Below, one piece after another: positions 30,373-39,990 of a DNA stretch of 64,000 nt. The notes under the pieces were generated by a model. It had not been told where the DNA came from. It was given only the letters and a program-made list of their open reading frames with translations, and ran no database searches. Source of the DNA: JADYZU01 sp964540965 (lineage in GTDB: Bacteria; Pseudomonadota; Alphaproteobacteria; Rhodobacterales; Rhodobacteraceae); the NCBI GenBank assembly GCA_964540965.1, contig CAZIOT010000016.1, positions 36,519 to 100,518 on the forward strand. The letters are read 5' to 3'. The number at the start of each line of letters is the position of its first letter. Positions within the stretch are counted from its first letter, which is position 1. The position numbers and the translations under genes were made by a program.

Positions 30373-32817
30373 CTAGTTCCCGAAGATCAGCGCGTTGGGG
30401 CTGCGTTCCAGCCGGGTTGCCAGCGAGGCGACGGCATCAGCGGCGCGGCTGATCTCGCGCAGGGCGCTGCGCACGTCGCGCATGGTCTGGCCCAGGTCCG
30501 ACAGGCCAGACAGGGCGGTATCGGCCGCGCCCAGCACGGTTTCGGCGCGGTCGATCAGGCCGGGTAGGCCCTGCGTCGCCGTGGCGACCTGTTCCGCCGC
30601 ATCCTCGACCGAGGCGATGGCGGTGTTGAGCGAGGCCACCGCGCCGGCGTCGTTCAGCTCGTCCACCATGCCGCCGATGCCGGCGACGGTGTCGTTGATC
30701 GTGGCGGGCAGGCCCTGCACCTCGGGCTGGGCCAGGAAATCGCCGATGCCGGCGATCAGGTCGCGGGCGCCGGCGATGGTGCCCTGCAGGTCGGCATCGG
30801 CCAGCGCCTGCGCCACGGCATCGGCATTTGCGACCAGCGCCGGCAGATCGGCGGTGGCACTGCGGATCGTGTCGATCGCCGCGCGGGCATCGGCGACCAG
30901 TTCGGGCAGGTCGGCGGTGGCGGTGCCGACATCGGCGATGACGCCGCGCAATTCGGTCACCGCGCCGTCGACATTGGCGACGACGCCCGATCCCTGCACC
31001 TCGTCGATCACCGCGCGCAGGGCGGCCACCGCCTCGGACACCTGTGCCGGCAGCGCCTGCACCCCTTCGCCGGATATCAGCGCGCGGGTTTCGGCCAGCA
31101 GGCCCTCGGCCTCGGTCGCGATCCGGTCGAGCGGCAGGCCATCGGCGCGGGCGACGAAGGCGTCGATGCGCGTCACCAGATCGGGCACGTCGCCGGCAGC
31201 GATGCGGATTTGTTCCAGCGTCGCCTGCGCCGAATCGACGGTGGCCAGCAGCCGCGCCGCGCCGTCGCCTTCGTTCAGCCCGGCGAGCAGTTGCCGCGCC
31301 TCGGCCAGTGTCGTCTGCAGGTCGGCGGCGGCGGCATCAAGGCGGGCGGGCAGGGCCTGCACCCCGTCCGATCCGGTCAGCGCCTCGATCTGGGCGATGA
31401 CGCGGCGGACGTCGCCGGGCAGCGCCTGGGTGTCCTCGCCCGCCACCAGCGTCGTGGCATTGTCGAGAAAGGCCTTGGCCGAGGCCAGCAGATCCTCGAT
31501 CGGGAGGTTGTTGATGCGGTCGAGCGTGCCCTGCGCCGTGGCCTGGATGTCGGCGATTTCGGACGGGGCCACCGGCAGCGCGGGATAGGGCTGGGCGGCC
31601 ATGTCGATTTCGCCCGGATCAAGACCGGGCACCGCGGTCAGTTGCACCTTGAGCGCGCCGTTGAGCAGGCTGGCGGTGACAAGCCGTGCCCGGACCCCGG
31701 CCGTGATCTGGTCGCGCAGGATCTCGAGCGCCTCTTCGGTGCCGTCGGTAGCCGAGATGCCCAGCCGTGCCGGCTGCACCGCCAGTTGCGTCAGCAGCCG
31801 CACCCTTGCGTCGCCGAAGGCGGCCTCGTCGACGATGCCGGTCAGCGCGGTGACTTCGCCGATGCGCAGCCCGTCGATCTCGACCGCGGCGCCGATGGCC
31901 AGGCCGGTGACATTGCCCTCGAACACCGCGGTCAGCATCAGCGGCTCGCCGGCATCGGGGCTGAAGACGCTGGCGCGCGCGGTTTCGGCATCGGCATAGA
32001 CGGTGAAAACCTGCCCCTCCTGCGCCAGGGGGGCGCCCGAAACCCAGGTGTCGAAACTGACGCCGCCGACGAGCAGCGAGGCGGCGGAATCGAAGTTGAT
32101 CGCGGCGCCGTTGGCCCCGAACGACAGCGAAAAGCCCGAGACGTTGTAGAACCGCGTCGTCTGGGTCAGGAGCGCATCCCAGGGTTCCAGCACCACCGCC
32201 TCGGCCTCGACCGCCGAGCCGTCGAAAGTGACGGTGGCGGGGCCGACGCGTCCGACCTCGATACCCTTGTAAAGCAGCGGCACATTGCCGCCGAGGCCGC
32301 CGTCGGTTGCCCGCAGCAGCACCATCGTGCCCTGTTCGTCGGCCGACAGCAGCGGCTCTTCGCCCAGTCCCTCGAACGTGCGCTGGAAACCGCGGGGCTC
32401 GGTATCCCACTGGCCCTTGATATAGACGCCCGACAGCACGGTCTCGAGCCCGGTGATGCCCTGCGCGGTGACCTGCGGCCGCACCACCCAGAACGAGGCA
32501 TCGGCATCGACATGGTCGCGCACGTCCGGTTCCAGCCGGACCGAGACGATCACCCTGTCGAATTCGGGGGTGAAGCGCAGGCTTTCGACCACGCCCACCG
32601 CCACGTCGCGAAAGCGCAGCTGGGTTTCGCGCGGGGCGATGCCCGAGGCGTCGGTGAAGGCGATCTCGATCAGCGGGCCGCGGCTGGACAGGCTTTGCCA
32701 GCCGACGGCCAGCGCCACCGCCAGCGCGGCCAGCGGCACCAGCCAGACGATCGACACCCGGTCCCACAGGCTGCGGCGGGCGGGGGCGACGGGGATGTCG
32801 GGCGGCAGGTCGGTCAT
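30373..32817 (-). CDS. pqiB: PqiB-like MCE-domain lipid-transport protein
   Basis: 814 residues. After a short cytoplasmic tail, one transmembrane helix (about 22-42, VSIVWLVPLAALAVALAVGW) anchors it in the inner membrane. Three MCE domains follow (about 46-145, 160-270, 290-400), beginning LIEIAFTDASGIAPRETQLRFRDVAVG. The C-terminal half (about 430-800) is a long Ala/Leu/Asp helical region forming a coiled-coil tube across the periplasm. Known PqiB forms a hexameric channel moving lipids between membranes. It overlaps the upstream pqiA gene by 4 bases. Confidence 0.93.
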   Translation of the reverse strand: MTDLPPDIPVAPARRSLWDRVSIVWLVPLAALAVALAVGWQSLSSRGPLIEIAFTDASGIAPRETQLRFRDVAVGVVESLRFTPEFDRVIVSVRLEPDVRDHVDADASFWVVRPQVTAQGITGLETVLSGVYIKGQWDTEPRGFQRTFEGLGEEPLLSADEQGTMVLLRATDGGLGGNVPLLYKGIEVGRVGPATVTFDGSAVEAEAVVLEPWDALLTQTTRFYNVSGFSLSFGANGAAINFDSAASLLVGGVSFDTWVSGAPLAQEGQVFTVYADAETARASVFSPDAGEPLMLTAVFEGNVTGLAIGAAVEIDGLRIGEVTALTGIVDEAAFGDARVRLLTQLAVQPARLGISATDGTEEALEILRDQITAGVRARLVTASLLNGALKVQLTAVPGLDPGEIDMAAQPYPALPVAPSEIADIQATAQGTLDRINNLPIEDLLASAKAFLDNATTLVAGEDTQALPGDVRRVIAQIEALTGSDGVQALPARLDAAAADLQTTLAEARQLLAGLNEGDGAARLLATVDSAQATLEQIRIAAGDVPDLVTRIDAFVARADGLPLDRIATEAEGLLAETRALISGEGVQALPAQVSEAVAALRAVIDEVQGSGVVANVDGAVTELRGVIADVGTATADLPELVADARAAIDTIRSATADLPALVANADAVAQALADADLQGTIAGARDLIAGIGDFLAQPEVQGLPATINDTVAGIGGMVDELNDAGAVASLNTAIASVEDAAEQVATATQGLPGLIDRAETVLGAADTALSGLSDLGQTMRDVRSALREISRAADAVASLATRLERSPNALIFGN

Positions 32818-33464
32818 GCGGGGATGCCCTTGCCCGCGCCGGATCCGGTTTCGGCCTCTTCGATACCGTCCCAGATCAGGCGCGAATCAAAGGATTGCGC
32901 CGAAAGCATGGTGAAGATCACGCTGGCCGCAAAGGACAGCGCCGCCGGGCCGGGGTGGATCGACACCACGACCGACAATTGCACCAGCGCCGTCAGCAGG
33001 GCGACGACGAACACGTCGATCATCGACCAGCGGCCGATATAGTCGACGATCTCGTAAAGCTGGCTGCGCCGCGCCGCGCTCAGGCCGGTGGCGCGCTGCG
33101 TCGACAGCGCCAGATAGAAGATGCAGGCGAATTTGGCGATCGGGATCGCGACCGAGGCGATGAGCACGATCAGCGCCACGCCGAAGGCGCCATGCTGTGC
33201 CAGTTCGACGGCGCCGCCGATGATGGTGCTTTCGCTATGGCCGATCAGCGTGTCGGTGCGCAGCATCGGCCAGAGATTCGCCGGGACATAGGCCATCAGG
33301 CCCAGGGTCCACCACGCCCAGACCCGGCTCAGGCTGCGCGGATCGCGGCTGACCAGCCGCGCACCGCACAGCCCGCACCGCGCCGTGCCCATCGGCCAGA
33401 CGCGGGCGCAGGCCCGGCAGCCGACCAGCCCGGCCTCGCGCGCGGTCAGGGCGAGGGCGGTCAT
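32814..33464 (-). CDS. pqiA: PqiA-domain inner-membrane protein, second half
   Basis: 216 residues: a zinc-ribbon-like start with CxxC pairs (Cys16/Cys19 and Cys30/Cys33, CRACARVWPMGTARCGLC) and four transmembrane helices with VPANLWPMLRTDTLIGHSESTIIGGAVELAQHG, the PqiA signature. E. coli PqiA has two such modules in one chain; here the modules are separate genes overlapping by 4 bases. The stop overlaps the pqiB start (ATGA). It is presumed to be the membrane partner that feeds lipid to PqiB. Confidence 0.9.
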   Translation of the reverse strand: MTALALTAREAGLVGCRACARVWPMGTARCGLCGARLVSRDPRSLSRVWAWWTLGLMAYVPANLWPMLRTDTLIGHSESTIIGGAVELAQHGAFGVALIVLIASVAIPIAKFACIFYLALSTQRATGLSAARRSQLYEIVDYIGRWSMIDVFVVALLTALVQLSVVVSIHPGPAALSFAASVIFTMLSAQSFDSRLIWDGIEEAETGSGAGKGIPA

Positions 33465-34090
33465 GCCGCGCCCTGCGGGCTGATCGAGGACCAGACCGAC
33501 CAGCGGCACAGGGTGCGGTCCTGCAGGATCGCCAGCGCCACCAGCACGACCAGCATCCAGAAGGCGGGGCCGAACTGCACGGTGGCAAGATCGGCGACCT
33601 TGACCAGCGCCACGGCGCAGCCGACGAGAAAGATCTCGGCCATCGACCACGGCCGCAGCCATTCGGCCCAGCGGAACGCCGCGGCGGCATGGCGGTGCGG
33701 CGCGCGGTCGAACACCACCGGCGTCAGGACATAGACCAGCAGCATCGCGCGGATCAGCGGGACCAGCACGATCAGGCCAAGCGTGGCGAGCGACAGGGCC
33801 ACCAGCGGCCCGCCGGAAAAGCCCAGGGCAACCTCGATCAGCGAGGCGCTGCTGGACAGGCCGGTGGTCGAGATCGACAGGAACGGAAAGGCCACGGCGC
33901 CGGCGATCAGCACCATGTTCGCACTGGCGAGCATGATGATTGTCATCCCGGCACGGGCGCGCGGCGCGATCAGCAGCGCATGGCAGCGGCCGCAGATCGC
34001 ACGCTCGCCCTTGCCGACCGGACGCACGCGATAGAGCGCATCGCAGGTCGGGCAGGCGATCAGGTCGGCGGAAGCGGTAATGGTCAACAA
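33461..34090 (-). CDS. PqiA-domain inner-membrane protein, first half
   Basis: 209 residues, the first of two PqiA modules. CxxC pairs Cys13/Cys16 and Cys33/Cys36 (ACPTCDALYRVRPVGKGERAICGRC split around a basic loop) precede four hydrophobic helices, including LASANMVLIAGAVAFPFLSIS and the conserved LRPWSMAEIFLVGCAVALVK. It is first in the operon, with the tRNA-Asn gene upstream. Splitting PqiA into two ORFs occurs in other alphaproteobacteria, so it is probably natural and not a frameshift: each half has its own start and zinc ribbon. Confidence 0.88.
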   Translation of the reverse strand: MLTITASADLIACPTCDALYRVRPVGKGERAICGRCHALLIAPRARAGMTIIMLASANMVLIAGAVAFPFLSISTTGLSSSASLIEVALGFSGGPLVALSLATLGLIVLVPLIRAMLLVYVLTPVVFDRAPHRHAAAAFRWAEWLRPWSMAEIFLVGCAVALVKVADLATVQFGPAFWMLVVLVALAILQDRTLCRWSVWSSISPQGAA

Positions 34091-34240
34091 GGCCCCCCGG
34101 CAAACATTCCCCAGACCTGTCAGGCATCGGCGCCAACGGCAAGTGCCTGCCGTAGGAACGCCGGGCTCCCGACCCGGTTCCCGCCAAGTGTAGCGGTCAC
34201 AAGGGGAAACATGTCAACCCATGGGGAGGCTGGGGGGATT

Positions 34241-34315
34241 TGGCTCCGGCGGTAGGGATCGAACCTACGGCCAAGCGATTAACAGTCGCTTGCTCTACCG
34301 CTGAGCTACGCCGGA
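34241..34315 (-). tRNA. tRNA-Asn (anticodon GTT)
   Basis: 75 bases on the minus strand including CCA. Acceptor TCCGGCG/CGCCGGA, D-arm GCTC-AGCGGTA-GAGC, anticodon arm AGCGA-CTGTTAA-TCGCT giving anticodon GTT, T-arm GTAGG-TTCGATC-CCTAC, discriminator G. It lies in the gap between the pqi operon and the MBL hydrolase. Confidence 0.95.
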
Positions 34316-34373
34316 ACACGAGGGGGGCTATAGCAACCCTGTTCGGGGGCGGCAAGAGGGGGCGGGCGGATTT

Positions 34374-35288
34374 TCAGGGGTGGTCCGTCAGGGCAAAGAC
34401 GGTGCCGGGCGCAGGCAGGCCGGGGGCGACGATCCGGCCCGCGCCGGCCAGTTCGATCAGATGGGCAAGGGTGTTCTGCGCCGCCATCGGCCAAAGCGCG
34501 GGGGCAATATCGGCATAGACGCGGCGGGTGAGACCGGCCAGATCGGCGGGCCCTGCGGCCAGCGCGTCCAGAATCGCCGCCTCGCGCGCGGCGCGATGGG
34601 CGATCAATGCGGCGATGCGGGCGGCGGGGTCGGCAATCGGTTCGCCATGGCCGGGCAGGGCTGCTTGCCAGTGCCCCTTGGCCAGCCGGTGCAGGCTGGC
34701 GCGGTAATCGGCCATGTCGCCCTCGGGCGGCACCACGATCGAAGTCGACCAGCCCATGACATGGTCGCCGGTGAACAACACCTTGCCCCAGGCCAGGCAC
34801 AGGTGGTTGCCGAAATGGCCGGGGGTGTGCAGCGCGGTCAGCCTGCCGCCGTCAAAGGCAAGGCCCTCGCTATCGCTCAGCGTCACGTCGGGGGCAAAGC
34901 CCGTATCCGCGCCTTCGCCCGCCGCCCCGAGCCCGCGTTGCGCCAGATCGCGCATGGTGACGCTTTGTCCGGCGCCCGCCGGGCCAAAGGCCACCACCGG
35001 GGCGCCCGTCGCCTGCGCCAGCGCGGGGGCCAGCGCCGAATGGTCGCGATGGGCGTGGGTGACGACAATCGCCTCGGGCTGCCGACCGGAAAGCGCGGCG
35101 ATCAGGGCCGCAAGGTGGTGCGGATCGGCCGGGCCGGGATCGACCACCAGCGGGCGGCTGTCGCCCACTAGGTAGGAATTCGTCCCGGTATGGGTCATTG
35201 GCGAGGGGTTCGGCGCGGTCAGCCGCAGGACGCCCGGCAAGAGGACGACCGGCTGACCGGGAACTGGCGCTGAGGATGCAAAGGACAT
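34374..35288 (-). CDS. Metallo-beta-lactamase-fold hydrolase (LACTB2-like)
   Basis: 304 residues. Zinc motif THAHRDH (77-83), a second ligand in LHTPGHFGNHLCLAW and TGDHVMGW with the bridging aspartate, then ALPGHGEPI. The order and the C-terminal winged-helix-like domain (about 225-300, DLAGLTRRVYADIAPALWPMAAQNTLAHL) match LACTB2/GloB-like enzymes, of which the human form is an RNase and others are thioester hydrolases. ATG at 35288 removes an Arg-rich upstream extension. It is divergent from the sensor kinase gene. Confidence 0.87.
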   Translation of the reverse strand: MSFASSAPVPGQPVVLLPGVLRLTAPNPSPMTHTGTNSYLVGDSRPLVVDPGPADPHHLAALIAALSGRQPEAIVVTHAHRDHSALAPALAQATGAPVVAFGPAGAGQSVTMRDLAQRGLGAAGEGADTGFAPDVTLSDSEGLAFDGGRLTALHTPGHFGNHLCLAWGKVLFTGDHVMGWSTSIVVPPEGDMADYRASLHRLAKGHWQAALPGHGEPIADPAARIAALIAHRAAREAAILDALAAGPADLAGLTRRVYADIAPALWPMAAQNTLAHLIELAGAGRIVAPGLPAPGTVFALTDHP

Positions 35289-35421
35289 GGCCCCTTTCTG
35301 CGGCGGCAGGGCGCGCGCGTCCAGTGGTGAGGCGACCGGGAATACGTCCGCCGAAAGACGCCCGACCCGCGCCCCGCGCACGACCCTTCCCCCCGTCGAT
35401 GCGCCGCGCTAGCCTTGCGCC

Positions 35422-36723
35422 ATGTCCTGGCGCTGGCTCAAACGCATGCTTCCGCGCAGCCTTTACGGCCGCGCCGCGCTGATCCTCATCCTGCCCATCG
35501 TCTCGCTGCAACTGGTGGTCTCGGTCGGCTTCATCCAGCGGCATTTCAACGACGTGACGCGACAGATGACGCGTTCCGTGGTGGACGAGATCGCGCTGGT
35601 CGCCCGCACCCTGCCCATGGATCCGGCGGCGGCCCGGGATATGGCGACGGCGCTGGGCCTGACGCTGACCGTGCCCGCCGATCCCGATCCGCCGCCCTCG
35701 CGCCGGCTGTTCTATGACCTGTCGGGAGGAGTGGTGCTGGGCGAACTGGCGGCGCAATTGCCCGACCTGCAATCGGCGCGGCTTGACGGCACCGCCAGCG
35801 TCGCGGTGACGATCGGCACCGACGCCGGCCCGGTCGCGGTCGAATTTCCGCGCAAGCGGGTGTCGGCGTCCAATCCGCACCAGCTTCTGGTCATCATGAT
35901 GGTGTTCGGCGTCATCCTGACCGGCATCGCCTATCTGTTCCTGCGCAACCAGCTGCGGCCGATCAAGCGGCTGGCCGCCGCGGCCGAGGATTTCGGCAAG
36001 GGCCGCATGGTGCCCTACCGGCCGGGCGGCGCGGCCGAGGTGCGGGCGGCCGGCACCGCATTCCTGGAAATGCGCGGCCGGATCGAGCGGCAGGCGCAGG
36101 CGCGCAACATGATGCTGTCCGGCATCAGCCACGACCTGCGCACGCCCTTGACCCGGATGCGGCTGGCCCTGTCGCTGATCGACGACCCCGAGGCCGCGGC
36201 GCTGCGCAGCGATGTCGACGACATGGCGCGCATGGTCGATGCCTATCTGGATTTCGCCCGCGGCGATGCCAGCGACCTGACCGAATTCGTCGATCTGCGC
36301 AGTGTGGTCGAACAGGCTGCCGCCGATTGCCGCCGCGACGGGCAGAATGTCGCCGTCCTGCCGCCCGAGGGCGACCCGGCGCCGATCCGCGTCCGGCCTC
36401 TGGCCCTGCGGCGCGCGGTGGCGAACCTGATCGGCAACGCCCTGCGCCATGGCTCGCGCGTCGAGGTCGGCCTGGCCTGGGGCGAACGCAGCGCCCGGAT
36501 CACGGTCGAGGATGACGGGCCCGGCATCCCCGCCGACCGCCGGGACGAGGCGGTGCGGCCCTTTGTCCGGCTGGATCCGGCCCGCAATCAGGACGGCAGC
36601 GGCGGTGTCGGACTTGGCCTTGCCATCGTCGCCGATGTCGCCCGCAGCCATGGCGGCACCCTGCGACTGGGCGAATCGGACCGTCTGGGCGGCCTGCGCG
36701 CCGATCTCGTCATCGCCCGGTAG
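35422..36723 (+). CDS. Sensor histidine kinase (EnvZ-like), no adjacent response regulator
   Basis: 433 residues. Transmembrane helices at about 17-38 and 153-172 flank a periplasmic sensor domain. A HAMP domain follows (RNQLRPIKRLAAAAEDFGKG), then the phosphoacceptor box GISHDLRTPLTRMRLAL, N-box NLIGNALRHG, G1 DDGPGIP and G2 GSGGVGLGLAIV. The arrangement and length match EnvZ/OmpR-type kinases. The usual partner regulator gene is missing on both sides (MBL hydrolase and RTX protein genes), so its partner must be elsewhere. Confidence 0.92.
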   Translation: MSWRWLKRMLPRSLYGRAALILILPIVSLQLVVSVGFIQRHFNDVTRQMTRSVVDEIALVARTLPMDPAAARDMATALGLTLTVPADPDPPPSRRLFYDLSGGVVLGELAAQLPDLQSARLDGTASVAVTIGTDAGPVAVEFPRKRVSASNPHQLLVIMMVFGVILTGIAYLFLRNQLRPIKRLAAAAEDFGKGRMVPYRPGGAAEVRAAGTAFLEMRGRIERQAQARNMMLSGISHDLRTPLTRMRLALSLIDDPEAAALRSDVDDMARMVDAYLDFARGDASDLTEFVDLRSVVEQAAADCRRDGQNVAVLPPEGDPAPIRVRPLALRRAVANLIGNALRHGSRVEVGLAWGERSARITVEDDGPGIPADRRDEAVRPFVRLDPARNQDGSGGVGLGLAIVADVARSHGGTLRLGESDRLGGLRADLVIAR

Positions 36724-36807
36724 GCTTTGCCCCAATTCGGCCACAATTCTGCCGCATGTCGAGCATGATGAGGCCGGCAGTCAAGACCGGCCCGGGGCAG
36801 TGCGGGC

Positions 36808-39800
36808 ATGGCGACCTATACCGGAAACAGCGGTAACAATACGCTGTATGGCGGCAGCGGCGATGACACGATGGATGGTCTCGCCGGTAATGACCGGATT
36901 TACGGCGGCAATGGCAACGACACCATTACCGGCGGCATCGGCAATGACAGCGTTTCCGGCGGTTCCGGCAACGACACGCTGCTTGGCGCGGCCGGCAATG
37001 ACACGCTCGACGGCGGCCTTGGCAATGACACGCTTGACGGTGGCGACGGCAACGACCGGCTTCTGGGCGACGACGGTATCGACACGCTTCATGGCGGCGA
37101 CGGGACCGACCTGCTTTATGGCGAGGACGACAACGACTTTCTCTACGGCGGCGAGGCGTCGGATTCGCTTTATGGCGGCGGGGGCACCGATGTGCTCGAA
37201 GGCGGCGATGCCGCCGACTACCTGTCGGGCGGCGACGGCAACGACACGCTGTCGGGGGACGAGGGCGCCGACAGCCTTGCGGGCGACGCCGGCAACGATG
37301 TCCTGTTCGGCGGCACCGGCAATGATTCCCTTAGCGGCGGCGCCAATGACGACACCCTGCATGGCGAGGACGGCAACGACTGGCTGGACGGCGATACCGG
37401 CAATGACACGCTGTTCGGGGCGGCCGGCTCTGACACGCTGATCGGCGATGCCGGCGATGACCTTCTGGACGGCGGCGACGGCAGCGACAACCTTTCGGGC
37501 GGCGACGGCAGCGACACGCTGAACGGCGGTGCCGGCGCCGATGTGCTGTCGGGCGGCCTGGGCACCGATACCGCCGCATATGACGACAGTTCCGCCGCGG
37601 TGCAGATCAACCTGTCGGCGGGCGGTCTGCTTGGCGACCTCTTGTCGGCGGTGGGTGGTCTGGTCGGGGTCACGCTGCCAACCGGACAGGCCGCGGGCGG
37701 CGACGCGCAGGGCGACACGCTGTCGGGGATCGAGAACCTGTCGGGCTCGGCCCATGACGATTTCCTGATCGGCGATTCCGCCGCCAACGTGCTGACCGGC
37801 AATTCCGGCAACGACACCCTGGCCGGCGCCGCGGGCAACGACACGCTTTACGGCGGTGCCGGCGATGACTGGCTGGTCGGCGGCGCCGGGGCCGACACGA
37901 TCGACGGCGGCAGCGGCAACGATATCGCGGATTACTCGGGCTCGACCGCCGGGGTCAGTGTCGACCTTGCGGCGGGGACCGGAAGCGGCGGCCATGCCGC
38001 CAATGACCGGCTGAGCGATGTCGAGCACCTGATCGGCTCTGAATACAGCGACACGCTGACCGGCGACGCAGGCGCCAACAGCCTGTCGGGCGACACCGGC
38101 AACGACCGGCTTTATGGCGGCTCGGGCAATGACACGCTGGACGGCGGCGCCGGCAACGACAGTCTCTATGGCGGCGCGGGTGACGATTCGCTTGATGGCG
38201 GCACCGGCAACGACTTTCTTCAGGGCGATGCCGGCAATGACCAGATCACGGCCGGCGCCGGTAACGACACCGCCTATGGCGGCACCGGCAATGACGCCGT
38301 CGACGGCGGCACCGGCAACGATGTGCTGTATGGCGACACCGGCGCGGACCATCTCACCGGCGGCGACGGCAACGACAGCCTTTACGGCGGCGACGACGAC
38401 GACATCCTGGCCGGCGGGCTGGGCGCCGATTATCTGTCGGGCGGCGAGGATCTGGACCTTGCCGACTATTCGCAGTCGAACGCCGCGGTCAACGTCAACC
38501 TCGACACCTGGACGGCCAGCGGCGGCCATGCCCAGGGCGATGTGCTGAACGGCATCGACGGTATCATCGGTTCTGCCTACAGCGACACGCTGATCGGCTA
38601 TGACCAGCAAGGCACCTCGGGCGACGTCTATACCAACCTGTTCTACGGCGGGGCGGGTAACGACTTTATCGACGGGATGGGCGGCAACGACACGCTGTAT
38701 GGCGGGGTCGGCAACGATACCGTCCTGGGCGGCGCGGGCGAGGACAGCGTCGACGGCGGAGAGGGCGCCGACAGCGTCTATGGCGGCACCGGCAACGATA
38801 CCGTCGACGGCGGAGAAGGCGCCGACCTGCTGGACGGGGGCGACGGCAACGATTCGCTTGACGGCGGTGCCGGCAACGACAGCCTGAGCGGCGGCAGCGG
38901 CAACGACACGCTGTCGGGCGGCGAGGGCAGCGATGTTGCCGATGGCGGCGCCGGCAATGACATCCTGTCGGGCGGCGAGGGCGACGACACGCTCGACGGC
39001 GGCACCGGCAACGACCTGGTCGATGGTGGCACCGGAAATGACGCGCTGTCAGGCGGCGACGGGCGCGACACGCTTTATGGCGGCGCCGGCGATGACCTGC
39101 TGTCGGGCGGGGCTGGCAACGACCTGCTTTACGGCGGCGACGGCGCCGATTCGTTCCAGGGCGGCACGGGCGCCGACAGTTTCTATGGCGGCGCCGGCAA
39201 CGACGCCTTCGTCGCCGGTGCCGGCGAATATGTCCATGGCGGCGCGGGTTACGACACGCTTGACCTTTCCTCGATGGGGCCGCTCAGGGTCATCCTGAAC
39301 CCCTCGGACCCGCATTCCGGCGTGGTCAATTTCCTTGATGCCAACGGCCAGATCACCGGCACGCTGGTGTTCGAGGACATCGAGAATCTGGTCCCCTGTT
39401 TCACCCCTGCCGCCCGCATCCAGGCCCGCGGCGGCGAGATCCGCGCCGGGCAGATCCGGCCCGGCGACATGATCCTGACCCGCGACCACGGGTTCCAGCC
39501 CGTGCGCTGGATCGGCTGCAAGCGGATTTCCCGGTCGGCCGCCGAGCGTGATGCATCCCTGCGCCCCGTGGTGATCCGGGCGGGCGCGCTGGGCAACGGC
39601 CTGCCGGTGCGCGATCTTGTCGTGTCGCGCCAGCATCGGATGCTGGTCAGCGGGCCGCGGGCCGAACTGCTGTTCGGCGAACCCGAGGTGCTGGTCCCCG
39701 CCATAGCCCTGATCGGCCTGCCCGGCATCGCCGAAGGCCCGGCCGAACCCGTCACCTATCTGCATTTCATGTTCGACCGTCACGAGATCGTGCTGGGCAA

Positions 39801-39984
39801 CGGCGCCTGGAGCGAGAGCTTTCAGCCCGGCGACCGCACCCTTGGCGGCCTTGACGCGCCGCAGCGTGACGAGCTGATGCGCCTGTTCCCGGAACTGGAC
39901 GGCCTGGCCGATCCGGCGCTGGCCTATCCGGCGGCGCGGGTGACGCTGAAATCCTATGAAAGCCGGATCCTGATGGGGGCCTGA
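36808..39984 (+). CDS. RTX calcium-binding repeat protein with C-terminal Hint domain
   Basis: 1058 residues. Residues 1-850 are dozens of nine-residue GGxGxDxLx-type repeats (for example GGSGNDTLDGGAGND), forming calcium-stabilised parallel beta-rolls, with interruptions near 255-310, 380-415 and 550-590. At Cys864 a Hint module begins (CFTPAARIQARGGEIRAGQI), with PGDMILTRDHGFQPVRWIG and SRQHRMLVSG carrying the conserved His, ending at 1058. No Sec signal is present; type I secretion via an ABC exporter is expected for RTX proteins, but no exporter genes are here. Hint domains can self-cleave; whether this one does is open. Confidence 0.9.
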   Translation: MATYTGNSGNNTLYGGSGDDTMDGLAGNDRIYGGNGNDTITGGIGNDSVSGGSGNDTLLGAAGNDTLDGGLGNDTLDGGDGNDRLLGDDGIDTLHGGDGTDLLYGEDDNDFLYGGEASDSLYGGGGTDVLEGGDAADYLSGGDGNDTLSGDEGADSLAGDAGNDVLFGGTGNDSLSGGANDDTLHGEDGNDWLDGDTGNDTLFGAAGSDTLIGDAGDDLLDGGDGSDNLSGGDGSDTLNGGAGADVLSGGLGTDTAAYDDSSAAVQINLSAGGLLGDLLSAVGGLVGVTLPTGQAAGGDAQGDTLSGIENLSGSAHDDFLIGDSAANVLTGNSGNDTLAGAAGNDTLYGGAGDDWLVGGAGADTIDGGSGNDIADYSGSTAGVSVDLAAGTGSGGHAANDRLSDVEHLIGSEYSDTLTGDAGANSLSGDTGNDRLYGGSGNDTLDGGAGNDSLYGGAGDDSLDGGTGNDFLQGDAGNDQITAGAGNDTAYGGTGNDAVDGGTGNDVLYGDTGADHLTGGDGNDSLYGGDDDDILAGGLGADYLSGGEDLDLADYSQSNAAVNVNLDTWTASGGHAQGDVLNGIDGIIGSAYSDTLIGYDQQGTSGDVYTNLFYGGAGNDFIDGMGGNDTLYGGVGNDTVLGGAGEDSVDGGEGADSVYGGTGNDTVDGGEGADLLDGGDGNDSLDGGAGNDSLSGGSGNDTLSGGEGSDVADGGAGNDILSGGEGDDTLDGGTGNDLVDGGTGNDALSGGDGRDTLYGGAGDDLLSGGAGNDLLYGGDGADSFQGGTGADSFYGGAGNDAFVAGAGEYVHGGAGYDTLDLSSMGPLRVILNPSDPHSGVVNFLDANGQITGTLVFEDIENLVPCFTPAARIQARGGEIRAGQIRPGDMILTRDHGFQPVRWIGCKRISRSAAERDASLRPVVIRAGALGNGLPVRDLVVSRQHRMLVSGPRAELLFGEPEVLVPAIALIGLPGIAEGPAEPVTYLHFMFDRHEIVLGNGAWSESFQPGDRTLGGLDAPQRDELMRLFPELDGLADPALAYPAARVTLKSYESRILMGA

Positions 39985-39990
39985 GGGCGG

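Noticed and set aside
31210..33042. 610-codon plus-strand frame opposite pqiB
   Set aside because: Antisense to PqiB; Gln/Arg/Gly-rich composition typical of GC-rich shadow frames.
36781..38610. Long minus-strand open frame opposite the RTX gene (Val/Ala/Ile-rich)
   Set aside because: It mirrors the periodic RTX codons; its repetitive composition is an antisense artefact of high-GC repeats.
36808..39300. Regularly spaced short DNA repeats resembling a CRISPR array
   Set aside because: The repeats are codon-phased (27 bases per nine-residue RTX unit), variable and inside one long reading frame encoding GGxGxD repeats; there are no spacers and no cas genes.
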